From Notolepis coatsorum (Eukaryota > Chordata > Actinopteri > Aulopiformes > Paralepididae), in assembly GCA_963971535.1 (NCBI GenBank), contig CAXASK010002156.1:62001-126000 (forward strand): a stretch of DNA of 64,000 nt. Direction: 5' to 3'. Position numbers and translations under genes: made by a program. This document shows, in pieces, positions 42,743 through 53,739 of the stretch. Below the pieces are notes generated by a model. That model was not told the DNA's origin. It worked only from the letters and a program-made list of their open reading frames with translations, and ran no database searches. Each line of letters begins with the position of its first letter. Within the stretch, counting starts at the first letter, position 1.

Positions 42743-43190
42743 TAAAATGAGAAACTGGTTGGGCTGATCTAATCCCAGCAACTGGTTGGTGTATTGGGAA
42801 TTGGAGATTAAAAGAACTCGAACAGCCAGAGAGTGCGTTTCTCTGGTACTTTATTCAATCACATCATGTGTTCTCTTCCTCACACTCCCACAGAGACAGT
42901 GGTTGTGGAAAAGAGCCCTGACCACATGTCTGCTGACCCCTTATATAGACAATAGATCACAGAAGTGTCTGGTTATTCCCCTGATCAGTTATATTTATGG
43001 CCTATGTATTGACAGTTATACAACGGCATGCAAATTTCTCGATTCTGATTGGCTGAAACAGTCCATTTACACATATGTATTGCGAACAGTCCATGCTTGC
43101 TGGCCCAGGACCCGCCCACAACCGAATCACATCACATCAATCCGCCGGATCACAAGATGGTGGACAATAATCTTTACAAATGGATATGTT
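42743..43190 (-). mobile_element. LTR-like block, probable solo LTR fossil
   Basis: On the minus strand the order is GCCAATCAG (about 43050), TCTATATAAGGGG (about 42950), then AATAAAG (about 42853), with roughly 95 bp between each, the layout of an LTR promoter and polyadenylation signal. No partner LTR or coding interior was found nearby and boundaries are not resolved, so a solo LTR is the best reading. Confidence 0.4.
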
Positions 43191-43407
43191 GATAGCGACT
43201 AAACAACTAAATATCAAGCGATTCTGTCACAGCGAATGTCTTAGTGCTTTAAACAATGTTGGATGATGTAATTGATGGGTCTTGAATTATTGTGTAACAA
43301 AAGAAAAATCGCGGATTGATTGATTGATTAATTTGCCATTTTCTTTTCAATTTCTTTTTCCTTTCGACTGTCAGCGCTGGCTCTAGTCTCCACCCACCGC
43401 CACACAC

Positions 43408-43409
<2 letters not shown>

Positions 43410-43490
<81 letters not shown>

Positions 43491-43503
43491 ACGCACACAC
43501 ACA
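43410..43503. repeat. (CA)n microsatellite
   Basis: About 45 CA units, with a few CG interruptions at the right end. Confidence 0.97.
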
Positions 43504-43749
43504 CACTCCTGTCTGCAACGCGGGGGATAGTCAGACTGAGAGAGAGCTGGGTGCTGCGCTGTTCTAAGTGAGCATGGCCTATTGAGTTGATTGATTGATT
43601 GATTGCTAATTTTATTACTGTACGCTTGGTTTCCAACTGGTTAAGTTTAGGCCCTCTACAGTAGGTTTAAAAAAATAAATAAAAAAAATAGGGCGAAGAA
43701 AACTTTTTTTTCCTATAGGGCAAAGAAAACTTTTTAATTTGTTTTACCT

Positions 43750-43793
43750 ACTTTCTATAGAAGCATCTAAGAATGAAGTTCTATAGAAAGTAG
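43750..43793. repeat. Short hairpin
   Basis: CTACTTTCTATAGAA and TTCTATAGAAAGTAG form a 15-bp perfect stem with a loop of about 16 bp. It directly precedes a LINE tail. Confidence 0.85.
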
Positions 43794-43794
43794 G

Positions 43795-43880
43795 TCTGCA
43801 TCCCCTTAACAATTGTGTGTATTGAGCCGTACTGTATTGTACCCATTCTGCATCTGGTAATAAAATGTTCAATCAATCAT
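43795..43880 (+). repeat. LINE 3' tail, truncated copy
   Basis: Starts GCATCCCCTTAACAATTGTG and ends TAAAATGTTCAATCAATC. Same family as 34780-34915. Confidence 0.75.
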
Positions 43881-44050
43881 TCCAATAATACACAGTTTGA
43901 TGTGTTAGTTGGTTGGATGCACTTCCGAGCTGCTTCCACATGAGGCAACATCTCTCAATCATTCCAATAATACACAGTTGGATGTGTTAGTTGGTTGGAT
44001 GCACTTCCGAGCTGCTTCCACATGGAGGCAAATTGTCTTTTTTGTAGTTG
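43867..44050. repeat. 92-bp tandem duplication
   Basis: Two adjacent units starting TCATTCCAATAATACACAGT at 43867 and 43959, each with GATGCACTTCCGAGCTGCTT. One base differs near the start and the second unit ends with a small change (CATGGAGG against CATGAGG). Confidence 0.9.
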
Positions 44051-44173
44051 TGGGAACTACTTTTTCTGGCCGATGGTTTTTTCAATAAATCTTCGATTAA
44101 TGTGTGTTTATTGTATAGCAATAAGGTTGGATGAATGTGACAGTTGTATAAAAGCTTTACACCACTTGCAGTC

Positions 44174-44276
44174 GTGATTTGTGAACCATAAACCATGCCT
44201 AGGGGGGTTTAACAACCCTCGGCTGCGCCTCGGGCCTAACAACCACCCCTAGGCATGGTTTATTGTTCACAAACCA
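44174..44276. repeat. Inverted-repeat hairpin, CCTCGGCTGCGCCTCGGG loop
   Basis: Arms of about 33 bp (44174-44209 and 44240-44276), both containing AACCATGCCTAGGG or its complement, differing at about three sites. The loop contains CCCTCGGCTGCGCCTCGGGC, itself palindromic. Probably a MITE core; no target duplication was found. Confidence 0.8.
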
Positions 44277-44279
44277 CTC

Positions 44280-45250
44280 CTGCGCGTGATGTAATGCTTA
44301 ACTATAGACCCTTTCAGTTCTGTCCTGGGGGAAACCCCTCCGGGTGCCTATGCTGGTTACTGCACTACATTAACCATGCGGTCACCGTGAGGACACTAGA
44401 GAGCAACCACAGGTCTCAGATTTTTATTTCTTTTATCTGTCTTGCATATGTCAAAGATTAGACACAATATTGACTTTGATGCATTGTTCATTTTTGTGTA
44501 GCAGATTTAAAATTCACAAGTAATTTGAGGACAGAAATGTCCCATTAACTCCCATTAAAACCACATGTTTTAATCTCATAGCCATTACAAACAATAATCA
44601 TGCATTCTGTAATGTTAGGGTTTCATCTTTGAGAAAAATAGTAAAGTTAGTAATTTTTACTGTTCAGTAATCAGCCATTTCCCCATTATTGGCGTATAGA
44701 ACGTGTGTGTTTGCTGTTTCATGTCTTTGAAGTAGACAGATTGACCTTATTGTAGAACTTGTAATGTCTGATATAGTTACTTTAGTATACTGTCATACAT
44801 GCACTCTTTCAAGTAAATAAAAACATGGACAACAAGGACAGGTCTCCCTCTCAGCTGCAGGAGTTTGGGTTGAAGCTCAGGCTTATTTTCTCTAATGGTC
44901 CCAACCAGGGCCCCCTTCCTCTTCAGAAGCTCCAAGTGTTTTCATGTCTATTGTACCCTTGGTGGGTTTAAACAGGTAAAATAACCTGGAAAGAATTTGA
45001 GAATAAAACGGAATTCAAGAAAATCCTGCTTCTTTTTGCCCTTCTCACAGCAAGATTAATATGTGATTAATTTAGATGCAAAGCATATATATCTTTATCT
45101 TTTATAATTAATTAGATCAGCCATAAATCATATACAATATTTTGTAGACTTGAATTGTTGTGGGATTATTATTGGGGACATTGGATTTTGCTGTGGGTGT
45201 GATCATCCAGTCTAAAAACAAGAGATCTGTCAGTGTTTAGTCCTCTGCAT
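44280..45250. other. No gene seen
   Basis: AT-rich sequence with no recognised exon, element end or tandem array. Confidence 0.4.
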
Positions 45251-45254
45251 CAAG

Positions 45255-45578
45255 AGATTGATTGATTGATTGATTGAAAACTTTATTAACAGATTTCAGA
45301 ATGGGTACAGTACAGCTCAATACATACAATTGTTAAGGGGATGCAGAAGACCAGAGAAAGACTTTCGTCTTGTTTACATCAGGGTCCCCCATTTTCAATT
45401 CATCATAACATATATGACATACACGACATACATATACAGTACTGCTACATCTATACATTTATGACATACCAGATTTGCAAATACAGTACTGTTTGTGATA
45501 CAAAAAGAGTAGAAAAGAGAGTATATACATTTGACGTAGAAACTGTACATTGGAGGAGGTTGGTAGGTGGGGTGGGGG
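45255..45578 (-). mobile_element. LINE 3' end with (TCAA)n tail
   Basis: Longest copy of this tail: a GATT tetramer run, AAAACTTTATTAACAGATTT, CTTTCGTCTTGTTTACATCA, then TACAGTACTGTTTGTGATAC and ACTGTACATTGGAGGAGG. The hAT at 45579 interrupts it. RT sequence on the same strand resumes at 47694. Confidence 0.7.
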
Positions 45579-47693
45579 CAGGGCCGCCTGGGAGAAATGC
45601 GAGGCCCTGTGCGAGATTTAAACGCGAGCCCCCCCCCCCCCCCCCACCCCAAAAGGTAAAAAAAAAATATATATATATATAATTTTTTTTCTTCTTTTTT
45701 TTTTTTCATACAGTCAACATATTCTTAAATATTAGCGCTGCCCGAGGCTGGGCTTGATACAGTCAACATATAGCAAGAGAGAGAGCGAGAGAGAGCTCCC
45801 GTTCTACAGTCAATATACAGTGTACAGAGAGAGAGAGAGAGAGAGAGACATTGGAAAGAAATTGAAATGCTATTTGGCCCTAAACAGAGAGTACACAGTG
45901 GCAGAATACCTGAGCACTGTGACTGAAGATCCTTGACTAGGTACAGACTCAGCGAGCACAGCCTAGCCATCGAGAAAGGCCGCCATAGGCAGACTGTGTG
46001 TGTTAGAAAGAGAGAGAGAGAGAGAGAGCATGTGTGTTTGTGTGTTAGAGAGAGAGAGCATGTCTGTGTGTTGTGTGTGTGTGTTAGAGAGAGAGCATGT
46101 ATGAGAGAGAGATAACAAAGATGAGCCCCTAAAGGATATTCAACTTTTAATGGAAGAACAAAACAGAAGGAAAAGATAACTTCACAAAGGCAACATGAAT
46201 ATACATAGATCCAAAAGGACAAAGATCAACACTTAAATCCAAAGAGAAGAGGGTCTATACCAGAGAAAACAAAGTAGCAAGGAGCCAATGGCCGACATCA
46301 GCTAAATAGGCTAACTGCAAATAGAGTAGCCAGGTACTGACACCAGGCCACACACAGCTTTGGCCAACGCTACCCAAGCTACACAAACGACCAAGACAAT
46401 TCACACACAGCACATGTCGTATCTCCAAATGTTGTGAAGTAACATATGTTTTGCCTGGAAAAAAACATTGTTATTAACAAAACATTCGGGAGGGGAAGGA
46501 AGGAAGAGTGGGGTAATGTCCAATGGACATCTTACCTGCACCAAGGAACGCAGGGCGAAAGGCCGCAACACAGGTCTCCACGTTGACGAAAGGCCTCTCG
46601 CTGGCGGGACAAAAAGAAGCTATGGCCGGAGCCTTGTCATGGTGCAGGCCCGACTACATCTTCTGTCAAAGATGATGTCGTAGTCAGAGTGCCAGGGCCC
46701 CCTGCTATTCTCACGGCTAATGTCAATGGTCGTAGCACAAGCTAACAGCTAACTCTAGGCTAACTGATAGCATCAAACTAACGTTCCCAGCCGAGCGCAG
46801 CCGGCAGCTAACGTCGTAGCTAAACAGCTAACTGGCTAACAGTTAGCTCAACCCGGCTATCGCTAACCATTAGCTAATGCAGAAGCAAGCTATGCGGCTA
46901 CCACTGAAAAACTGTACAACATGAGAAAAGCAATACAGGTGCTGACACCAGGCCACACACCGTTAGCTACTAGTACTACAACAGCTAGTCGGCCCGTTTG
47001 GCTCCAGAGAGAGAGAGAGAGAGAGAGAGATATCCACGGCGGGAATAGAATAGAGTGCATTAAAAACTCACCAAACGTCCAAGAGGATGGAGACAACGAC
47101 CACCCTCTTCATCTTGGCATAACAATGCTGCACGCGCTGTCTCTAGGTTAGCTAACGCTAGTTAGCCTTTAGCTAAGCTAGCTACTAGCCGACATCATCA
47201 TGGCTATATCCCGACTGAACCACACGTTAGGACTCAATATTATAACGTAGCTAAAGCTAACTAGCTGTCCCTGTCTTTAGCCGGGATGGCTAGCCTGACT
47301 GAACTGTCTAACATGCAACAACTTTCATCTTCAGTCCATCTGCCGAACGATGTCCTCTTCATCTTGGCTGGCATAACCTCCAATGCTCCACGCGCGAAAT
47401 AGTCAGACGCTAGTGATGGGTCGGTCATGAGCGACTCGTTCATAAGATCCGATTCATTGCTGTGAGCGTGAGTCGAATCGCTCACGTCTGGCAATGAGTC
47501 GGTTCACGCCCCCCCCCCCCCCCCCCCCCGGCACGCACACAGACACACACAATGAACTCAACAGACGCTACCTTACCTGTAACCCCTCCCCTCATTGAAA
47601 CCAATTCTGCTGCCTGCAGAGCCTCAGAGCTGCCCTGCAGAGCCTCAGAGCCAGGAACAAGTCAGACACATTCTACAAACGTGTCTAATGTGA
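45579..47693 (-). mobile_element. hAT deletion derivative, copy 2 (inverted)
   Basis: Begins CAGGGCCGCCTGGGAGAAAT and follows copy 1 (24020-25891) in reverse: poly-C, (AT)n, (GA)n runs, the GACGAAAGGCCTCTCG segment and the GTTCCCAGCCGAGCGCAGCC segment. It ends at about 47693 inside the sequence that in copy 1 lies about 150 bp from the end, so the far terminus is lost. It has no inverted duplication. A segment at 47412-47560 with GTGATGGGTCGGTCATGAGC and poly-C is extra and may be a further hAT end. Confidence 0.8.
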
Positions 47694-47990
47694 AATTGGT
47701 AAGGGGTGAGGTGGGTTCTAGGAGTAAGGTCAAGCAGTAGTCTGACCAGTTTGTTTTGAGATGTTTGTAATTTTGTTTTTAGCGCCTTTGAGGTGCTTTG
47801 GTACCATGCGGTGCAAGCATAGTCGTAGTACCCTTGAATGAGTGCTCCTGCCAGACTCTTCAGGGTATTCTTGTTTACAAGAGAGGAGATCAGTGTTTTG
47901 TACTCTGCATCAGACATCTGTCAGTGTTTTGTCCTCTGCATCAAGAGATCTGTCAGTGTTTTGTCCTCTGCATCAGAAGCTGCAACATTT
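47694..47990 (-). mobile_element. LINE RT thumb fragment
   Basis: Reads LAGALIQGYYDYACTAWYQS then KLQTSQNKLVRLLLDLTPRT and HLTPYQF, the LINE RT segment after the catalytic domain. The reading stops at the junction with the hAT. A short phrase, ATCTGTCAGTGTTTTGTCCTC, repeats near 47918 and 47951. Confidence 0.7.
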
Positions 47991-48635
47991 GATTTACTAA
48001 TTTTTTATGATTTAAATGTGACTTTACTATGAGGCTACATGTAGTGTCTTTACAGTATATCTAACAATGTTTTTTTTTCACAGGATTCGAAGTCTACAAT
48101 AAAAAAGAAAGAAAAGTGTCTGTGTTCACTGTGCGATTGTGCCCTCTAGTGGTGAGAAGTGTACAATGTCAGTGTTGACTTCTTTTAACTTTTTGTACTG
48201 TAGTTACAGGTGGTAGATTCAGAGATGGTCTAGATGTGAAATGCCCAGTGGTACCCCCACCCTCTGGAGCCACATACCCCTTCTGGTCTGGAATCAGAGC
48301 TACAGCAGAATTCTCCCTTACCCTGTCTCCAAAATGCTGAAGAGTAGAAATGACCATAATGTGACATATTAGGAGGATAATGGTTTATTAGGCGACATGT
48401 TAGAGATGTATCTGAAGTGGTATCCATTTTGTGACCACAATCACTGTTAGTTTGACTCCCACTCGTTTGTTTTGGACTTTCGTCCATTAATCTGGACAAC
48501 ATGAATGTTCCAGTTTAATAAAACATGTATTAACTGTATTGGAGTTGTGTGGTGATCAGGCTAACCTCATCAGACCCACTTATGCTACTGTATGAGTGAG
48601 AAGAGACAAACAGGAGACATGATAACCTTTTACAT
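47991..48635. other. No gene seen
   Basis: Unassigned sequence; no exon or transposon ends recognised. Confidence 0.4.
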
Positions 48636-48638
48636 TTC

Positions 48639-48640
<2 letters not shown>

Positions 48641-48712
<72 letters not shown>

Positions 48713-48713
48713 G
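48641..48713. repeat. (TTA)n microsatellite
   Basis: About 23 uninterrupted TTA units. Confidence 0.97.
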
Positions 48714-48977
48714 CAATTATTGCCAATGGGGAAATGTTCACAATATGACAAAAAAAGGCTGTCACTTTTAGAAAGGTGTTTGATGCATGAACATTATTAT
48801 TATATCATAGTGTTATCACTTTAAAAAATGAATTCATGAGTGTCAACGTTCTGATGTTATAGATCATAATGTAAGATTCTCTCTGTTCTCGACTGTACTG
48901 GGAATTTATAGTGAGCTGAGTTATAATGTTAATATCTTGGGTTGCCTACTTCTGGGGGAAACCCAACATGATAATTA

Positions 48978-49200
48978 GGGGCGACATTGGCTCGGGAGGT
49001 AGGGCAGTCGTCTGGTAATCTGGAGGTTCCCGGTTTGATTCCCCCTCCTCCTGGGCAGCGTGTCGAAGTGTCCTTGAGCAAGACACTTAACCCCTAACTG
49101 CTCCCGATGAGCAGGTTGGCAACTTGCATGGTTGCCTCTGCCGTCGATGTTTGAATGGTACAATGGAAATAAGTTTGTCATCCAACCAGAGTGCAAATGT
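48978..49200 (+). repeat. tRNA-derived SINE
   Basis: The head has a pol III A box (TGGCTCGGGAGGTAGGGCAG) and B box (CGGTTTGATTCCCC), followed by a fish SINE body with GTCGAAGTGTCCTTGAGCAA and CACTTAACCCCTAACTGCTC. The 3' end near GAATGGTACAATGGAAATAA is less certain. Non-coding, copied by LINE machinery. Confidence 0.85.
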
Positions 49201-49351
49201 ATCAGTAATATACAATGTACAGGTTATTAAACTGGGTATAAAATATATAAATTAGTACTACTGACTGAGTGTAGTGTTAATCAGATGTATGTACAGAGTT
49301 GTATTATATAAATAGAGACAGTATGACTACTAGTGACCAGCAGCGTAACTA

Positions 49352-49670
49352 GTAGGAGGTGTATAGATATAGTAAAGGACTATGTGCAGGTAAGTACAGA
49401 CAGGTGAGGATAGGTATATATGCGGTGGGAATAAATATATATATATGGTATATACAGCATTATAGTACATGCTATCATACAGGGTTATGTGCAGGTGTAC
49501 AAGCAAGTATTCCTTCATAATGAGACGAGCAGGACAAGACAAACAAATCAAAACACAAACAGGAAAAACACATGTTATATATAGTGTTATATATCTAGTC
49601 TGGTCAGAATGACAAAACAACAGAAATCCAGTTATAGACATATTTTTATTAAAAGGATCTCCTGGTTTTA
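49352..49670 (+). repeat. 310-bp direct repeat, left copy
   Basis: Begins GTGTATAGATATAGTAAAGG and ends near AAAAGGATCTCC. The right copy is at 51465-51770. The two differ at only a few positions by eye. They flank the hAT at 49722-51464. Confidence 0.9.
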
Positions 49671-49721
49671 TTTGATGAAGCTGCTGTAGAGAATCAGACG
49701 GTTTTGATGACAATTCATGGG

Positions 49722-51464
49722 CAGAAGATGGGCAAGCTACTTGGAAAATGTAGCAAGCTACACTACAAGTTACTCTCGATTAAATATAGCTCAACTACAA
49801 TGGAAGCTATCCCCAGATAAATGTAGCAAGCTACACTACAAGAACATGGCAAAAATAGCTAGCTACATCGGCACTACTTTTTTTTTTTTTTTTTACTTCA
49901 TGATCAAGTTTCCACCAAACAAATAGGCAGGCAAAAAAACCAAGTTTGATTGTTTATTATAAAACTGAAACAAGCCCTCGGTCTGGCTTTTTGTGTCATC
50001 CTTTTAACATGAACTTGTATTATGTACAAAATCCAGGAAGGCAAGTTTAGCTGGGTGCAGCCTCTACAAAAGAAAAGAAAGAGACCATTTGGTTTGATCA
50101 GTTTTTATAGTATAGTTTGTTGATTACTTTTGATGCAGTAATGGTCTTTTACTTTTCTATTCTATCTTTATGTATTATTTATCCCTACACTCTGCATCTT
50201 CTGGCTGCCTGATACCCTCTCCTAGCTGAAACCTGCCCACTTTATCAACCAAAAACACACTTCTTCAATATCTGAATTTTAACTAATAATAGTCTTACTG
50301 CATTTTACTATTATGCTACCATGTCTATACTACCACCAACTATGCTAATATGTCTATACTACTACAGTACAGTATGTACTCAAGAGTATAACACTCAAGC
50401 TCGACACTGCTAGACAAACAATACTACTTATCCTTGGCTGCTAGATATGTACCACTCCTGCTGACTTGTTGTACACAATTTGTAAGTTGCTTTGAATGAA
50501 AGCGTCAGCTAAAATGACCAAATGTATTTAAATATGTAACTCACAAAACATTCCATGGCCCCAAAATCATGTGGGGACCCCCCCTGGGGGTCCTGACCCA
50601 CAGGTTGAGAACCACTGCTCTAGGTGATATTGTCCCTCTTAGTGTATGTACTATTTATGGTAGTTTGTTTTTTCTTTTCTCCACCCCCATAATATTGTTC
50701 ATTTTCTGCCTACAGTGAAACATGTTAGTTAAATCTGTTGACAAAAAGTGCACTGACTTGTGTGCTGTTTGGGAACAGTTGACAATGTTTATGTAAAGCT
50801 TTTCATCAGCTCACCTGAATGTGTTCTCAAGTTAGTGCTGGCCGTGTGGGAAGTTGAGAGAAGCTTCGTTTTTGGCTGACACAATAAACACATGTTTTAG
50901 GCGTTTTTTCAGTCAAACTCATAAATTTTTCCAGCTAGGGCCATGGAGAGGCATTGTTGTTATTGACATCATCTTCATCAATGCCATCAGCCCTGGAAAC
51001 ATCGAATCCCTCTGCCATTTCGCGTGGACTGGTTCATTCATTCATTCATGGTCTGTGTTTAGATTTGTTTTACTTCCTGGTTTGCCGAGCTGGAGTGGCA
51101 TGTCCCGCCCTATCCTGCCTCTGATTGGCCTACCCGTAATGTTTTGGCCTAATCGTGAGTCGTCATACTCATATCTAAACCAACCAACCAATCATAGTGG
51201 GTTTTCTCCAATAGTATCCAGCTGCAGGACAGGAGAACACGACACTCTCAGGGCCGAAGACACTTTTTTTTTTTTTTTTTCTGTTTCTCCGGATATGTAG
51301 CGTGTAGCGTTTTGCTGACGCTACGTCACTACTTGATTCTAAAACTAGCTGCGCTACAGAGACCGCTACTTGATTCAAAAGTAGCGACGCTACCATCACG
51401 CTACTGAAAAATGTAGTTAAGCTATGTAGCGTCGCTACTTGTAGCTAGCTACTGCCCATCACTG
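49722..51464. mobile_element. hAT with GTAGCAAGCTACA termini
   Basis: The right end reads AGCTACTGCCCATCACTG; the left end is a decayed match (CAGAAGATGGGCAAGCTAC). Both sub-termini carry many GTAGC/GCTAC motifs. No transposase. It contains an end of another hAT (GGTTGAGAACCACTG, ending near 50621) and a fish repeat scrap with GCTTTGAATGAAAGCGTCAG (about 50490). No matching 8-bp duplication; instead the 310-bp direct repeat flanks it. Confidence 0.75.
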
Positions 51465-51770
51465 GTGTATAGATATAGTAAAGGACTATGTGCAGGTAAG
51501 TACAGACAGGTGAGGATAGGTATATATGCGGTGGGAATAAATATATATATATGGTATACAGCATTATGGTACATGCTATCATACAGGGTTATGTGCAGGT
51601 GTACAAGCAAGTATTCCTTCATAATGAGACGAGCAGGACAAGACAAACAAACCAAAACACAAACAGGAAAAACACATGTTATATAATGTGTTATATATCT
51701 AGTCTGGTCAGAATGACAAACAACAGAAATCCAGTTATAGCTCCATTTTTATTTAAAAGGATCTCCTTTT
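51465..51770 (+). repeat. 310-bp direct repeat, right copy
   Basis: Partner of 49352-49670; starts immediately at the hAT's right end with GTGTATAGATATAGTAAAGG. Confidence 0.9.
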
Positions 51771-52486
51771 AAGAGGAACACCTGTTACCACTAATTAGGC
51801 TGATGCAATCACGAATGACTTGCACTTAGTGACATAATGTATTTCAATGAGGACAGACGCATGACTTCATTCTCACGATGATTAAAAGCAAACGATAAGA
51901 GATGAACCGTTGTGACTTTCACATGAGCACCCAAGGATCCCAATGAAGGGTTGTGTGCGATATTGTGGCATTCCGTCGACAATTGTGGCCCCGGTGGCGA
52001 TCATAACACAAGGGGGGGGAAAGCGATAAAACCTGCTTTTTCTTAGAGTGGCTAGCCATTGGTGTCTATGGGGAGGATAACTTTCAAACAAATGGTCATC
52101 AGTTGAGATAGAAATGTCCAATTCCATTTATTTTTCTTTTGTGAGCGAGGCGACAGCCGTGTCATCGTTTTCATGTGTTGTTTTTATATCTACGTCCAAA
52201 ATTGAGATCACTGTCGCAATTTACCCAAGGTGATGGTAAAACAATTATTTCAGCTGCCCCACTCTAAATTGCAATGCATTCCCAATGGGACCGACATTTT
52301 CCCGTTTTAAAGTCGATTTGTAGCCAAACGGTGCAGTGAAACTTTCCAAAAAGTAATAGACACTCGAGTTGGAGCAAGCCGGTCGTTTTGATACCTTTCA
52401 CGTGTATGTGGTGCGAACGCTCTGGGAGGAGTTTGTTGGCAAAAATCGGCGGAATAAAGAATAATAATAAAGAATAGTATAGATTC
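51771..52486. other. No gene seen
   Basis: Unassigned sequence; no exon, RNA or element ends recognised. Confidence 0.4.
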
Positions 52487-52487
52487 T

Positions 52488-52660
52488 AATAGTGTGGTTG
52501 CAACCTGGCTACGCCAGGTCACCCACACTAATAAAACTAGTATAGATTACTATAGTGTGGCAAGTGACCTGGCTAAAGCCAGTTCACCCACACTAATAAA
52601 GAATAGTATAGATTACTATAGTGTGGCAAGTGGCATGTGGCAAGTGGCACCCACACTAAC
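52488..52660. repeat. Tandem array of three hairpin units
   Basis: About 66-bp units, each of the form AGTGTGG, a second inverted block, then CCCACACT, separated by AATAAAGAATAGTATAGATT. Unit 1 has ACCTGGC-TACG-CCAGGT in its middle; unit 2 has a weaker form; unit 3 has a CAAGTGGCATGTGGCAAGTG middle. Every unit can fold into a hairpin closed by AGTGTGG/CCCACACT. Confidence 0.85.
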
Positions 52661-53230
52661 AAGAGTTAAATACAATTCCCTCCAACAGTTTACTCAAGAC
52701 AGGTAATATGCTGATAGCTAGGCCTGCTGTTCGCCCTGTAAATGATTCTCTGACATTTTGTTTTGACAAGAGAGTAACCTTTGCAATCTTCCAGAAATTA
52801 GGGTAAACACATTCCTTAAAACATAGATATATGACACAATGATTTAGCAATGAACTTTGCTGTTAGCTGAAGCAGTCTGCCACCAAGATGATCAAATCCA
52901 TAGGTTTATCACACTTCATTGTGTGGAGAAGGTTTTCCATATCCACAACCTTGATAGGCTTAAATTCAAAACAACAAGCATAATATGATTTTTATAATGG
53001 ATTCAGACATATTACTGTTAACATGCAGCATTTGATTTCTTAATGTATTTGCTGAGGATGTAATTATTAAAGTAATTTGCAATGTCAGATTGTTTAGTGA
53101 TACATTCTCCATTCTGTTCAATAAATTAAGGTTTTTTGCTCATTTAACTTTGACCCATTCCCTCATTTATTACTTTCCAAAGTTTCTTACTGTCTCCATA
53201 ACACTCCACAAACTTATAATGTTTTTTATT
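52656..53230 (-). mobile_element. L2-type LINE fragment (RT start)
   Basis: Minus strand, right to left: YEFVECYGDSKKLWKVINEG, EQNGECITKQSDIANYFNNY, then NFWKIAKVTLL and AISILPVLSKLLEGIVFN. This is the pre-RT spacer and the first RT motif. Frames broken. Confidence 0.7.
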
Positions 53231-53269
53231 TTGTCTTGAATTTAGTTAATCAAGTTAATTAAGTTATAG

Positions 53270-53731
53270 AGTTTTGAATTAGCTGAAGCCTCTCTGTGAT
53301 TTTCTTAGGGAGACCTGTGAAAAGTGCATTACAGTAGTCTAACCGGCTAGATATAAATGCATGAATTAGCTTCTCAGCATCGTATCGGCTAGATATAAAT
53401 GCATGAATTAGCTTCTCAGCATCGTTTTGATTAATAAATGGTCATACTTTTGCTATATTTCTGAGATGGAAGAACGATGTTTTGGTCACTTTATTAATAA
53501 GAGAATTGAAGTTCAGTTCTGGATCTATGATAACCCAGAGACTTGTGACCTCAGATTTGATCCAAGGGGTTAGTCCTCCCAGGTTTTTTATTAACGTTTC
53601 TTTTTTTGTTTTGGGGCCGATAATTAGAATTTCAGTTTTGTCCATATAGTGTATTCCATAACTTTGGTGCATAGTTTGCAAAGGCTGCATCCCCGATTCT
53701 CTTTAGGCTGTGGTTTGGAACCTTCAATAGG
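53270..53731 (-). mobile_element. L2-type LINE fragment (RT end) with 43-bp duplication
   Basis: Reads DKTEILIIGPKTKKETLIK, LWVIIDPELNFNSLINKV and SFFHLRNIAKV, then [21 protein letters not shown] 43-bp phrase beginning CGGCTAGATATAAATGCATG is tandemly doubled (53345-53427). At the right edge, LLKVPNHSLKRIGDAAFANY is a C-terminal segment that belongs with the LINE piece at 55343-55807. Confidence 0.7.
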
Positions 53732-53739
53732 ACCAGTAG

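Noticed and set aside
42786-43202. 138-residue open frame
   Set aside because: It lies over the LTR-like block on the opposite strand, and no recognisable domain is present.
49352-51770. 310-bp direct repeats as LTRs of a retroelement
   Set aside because: The interior is a hAT with its own termini and no primer site, polypurine tract or retroelement coding.
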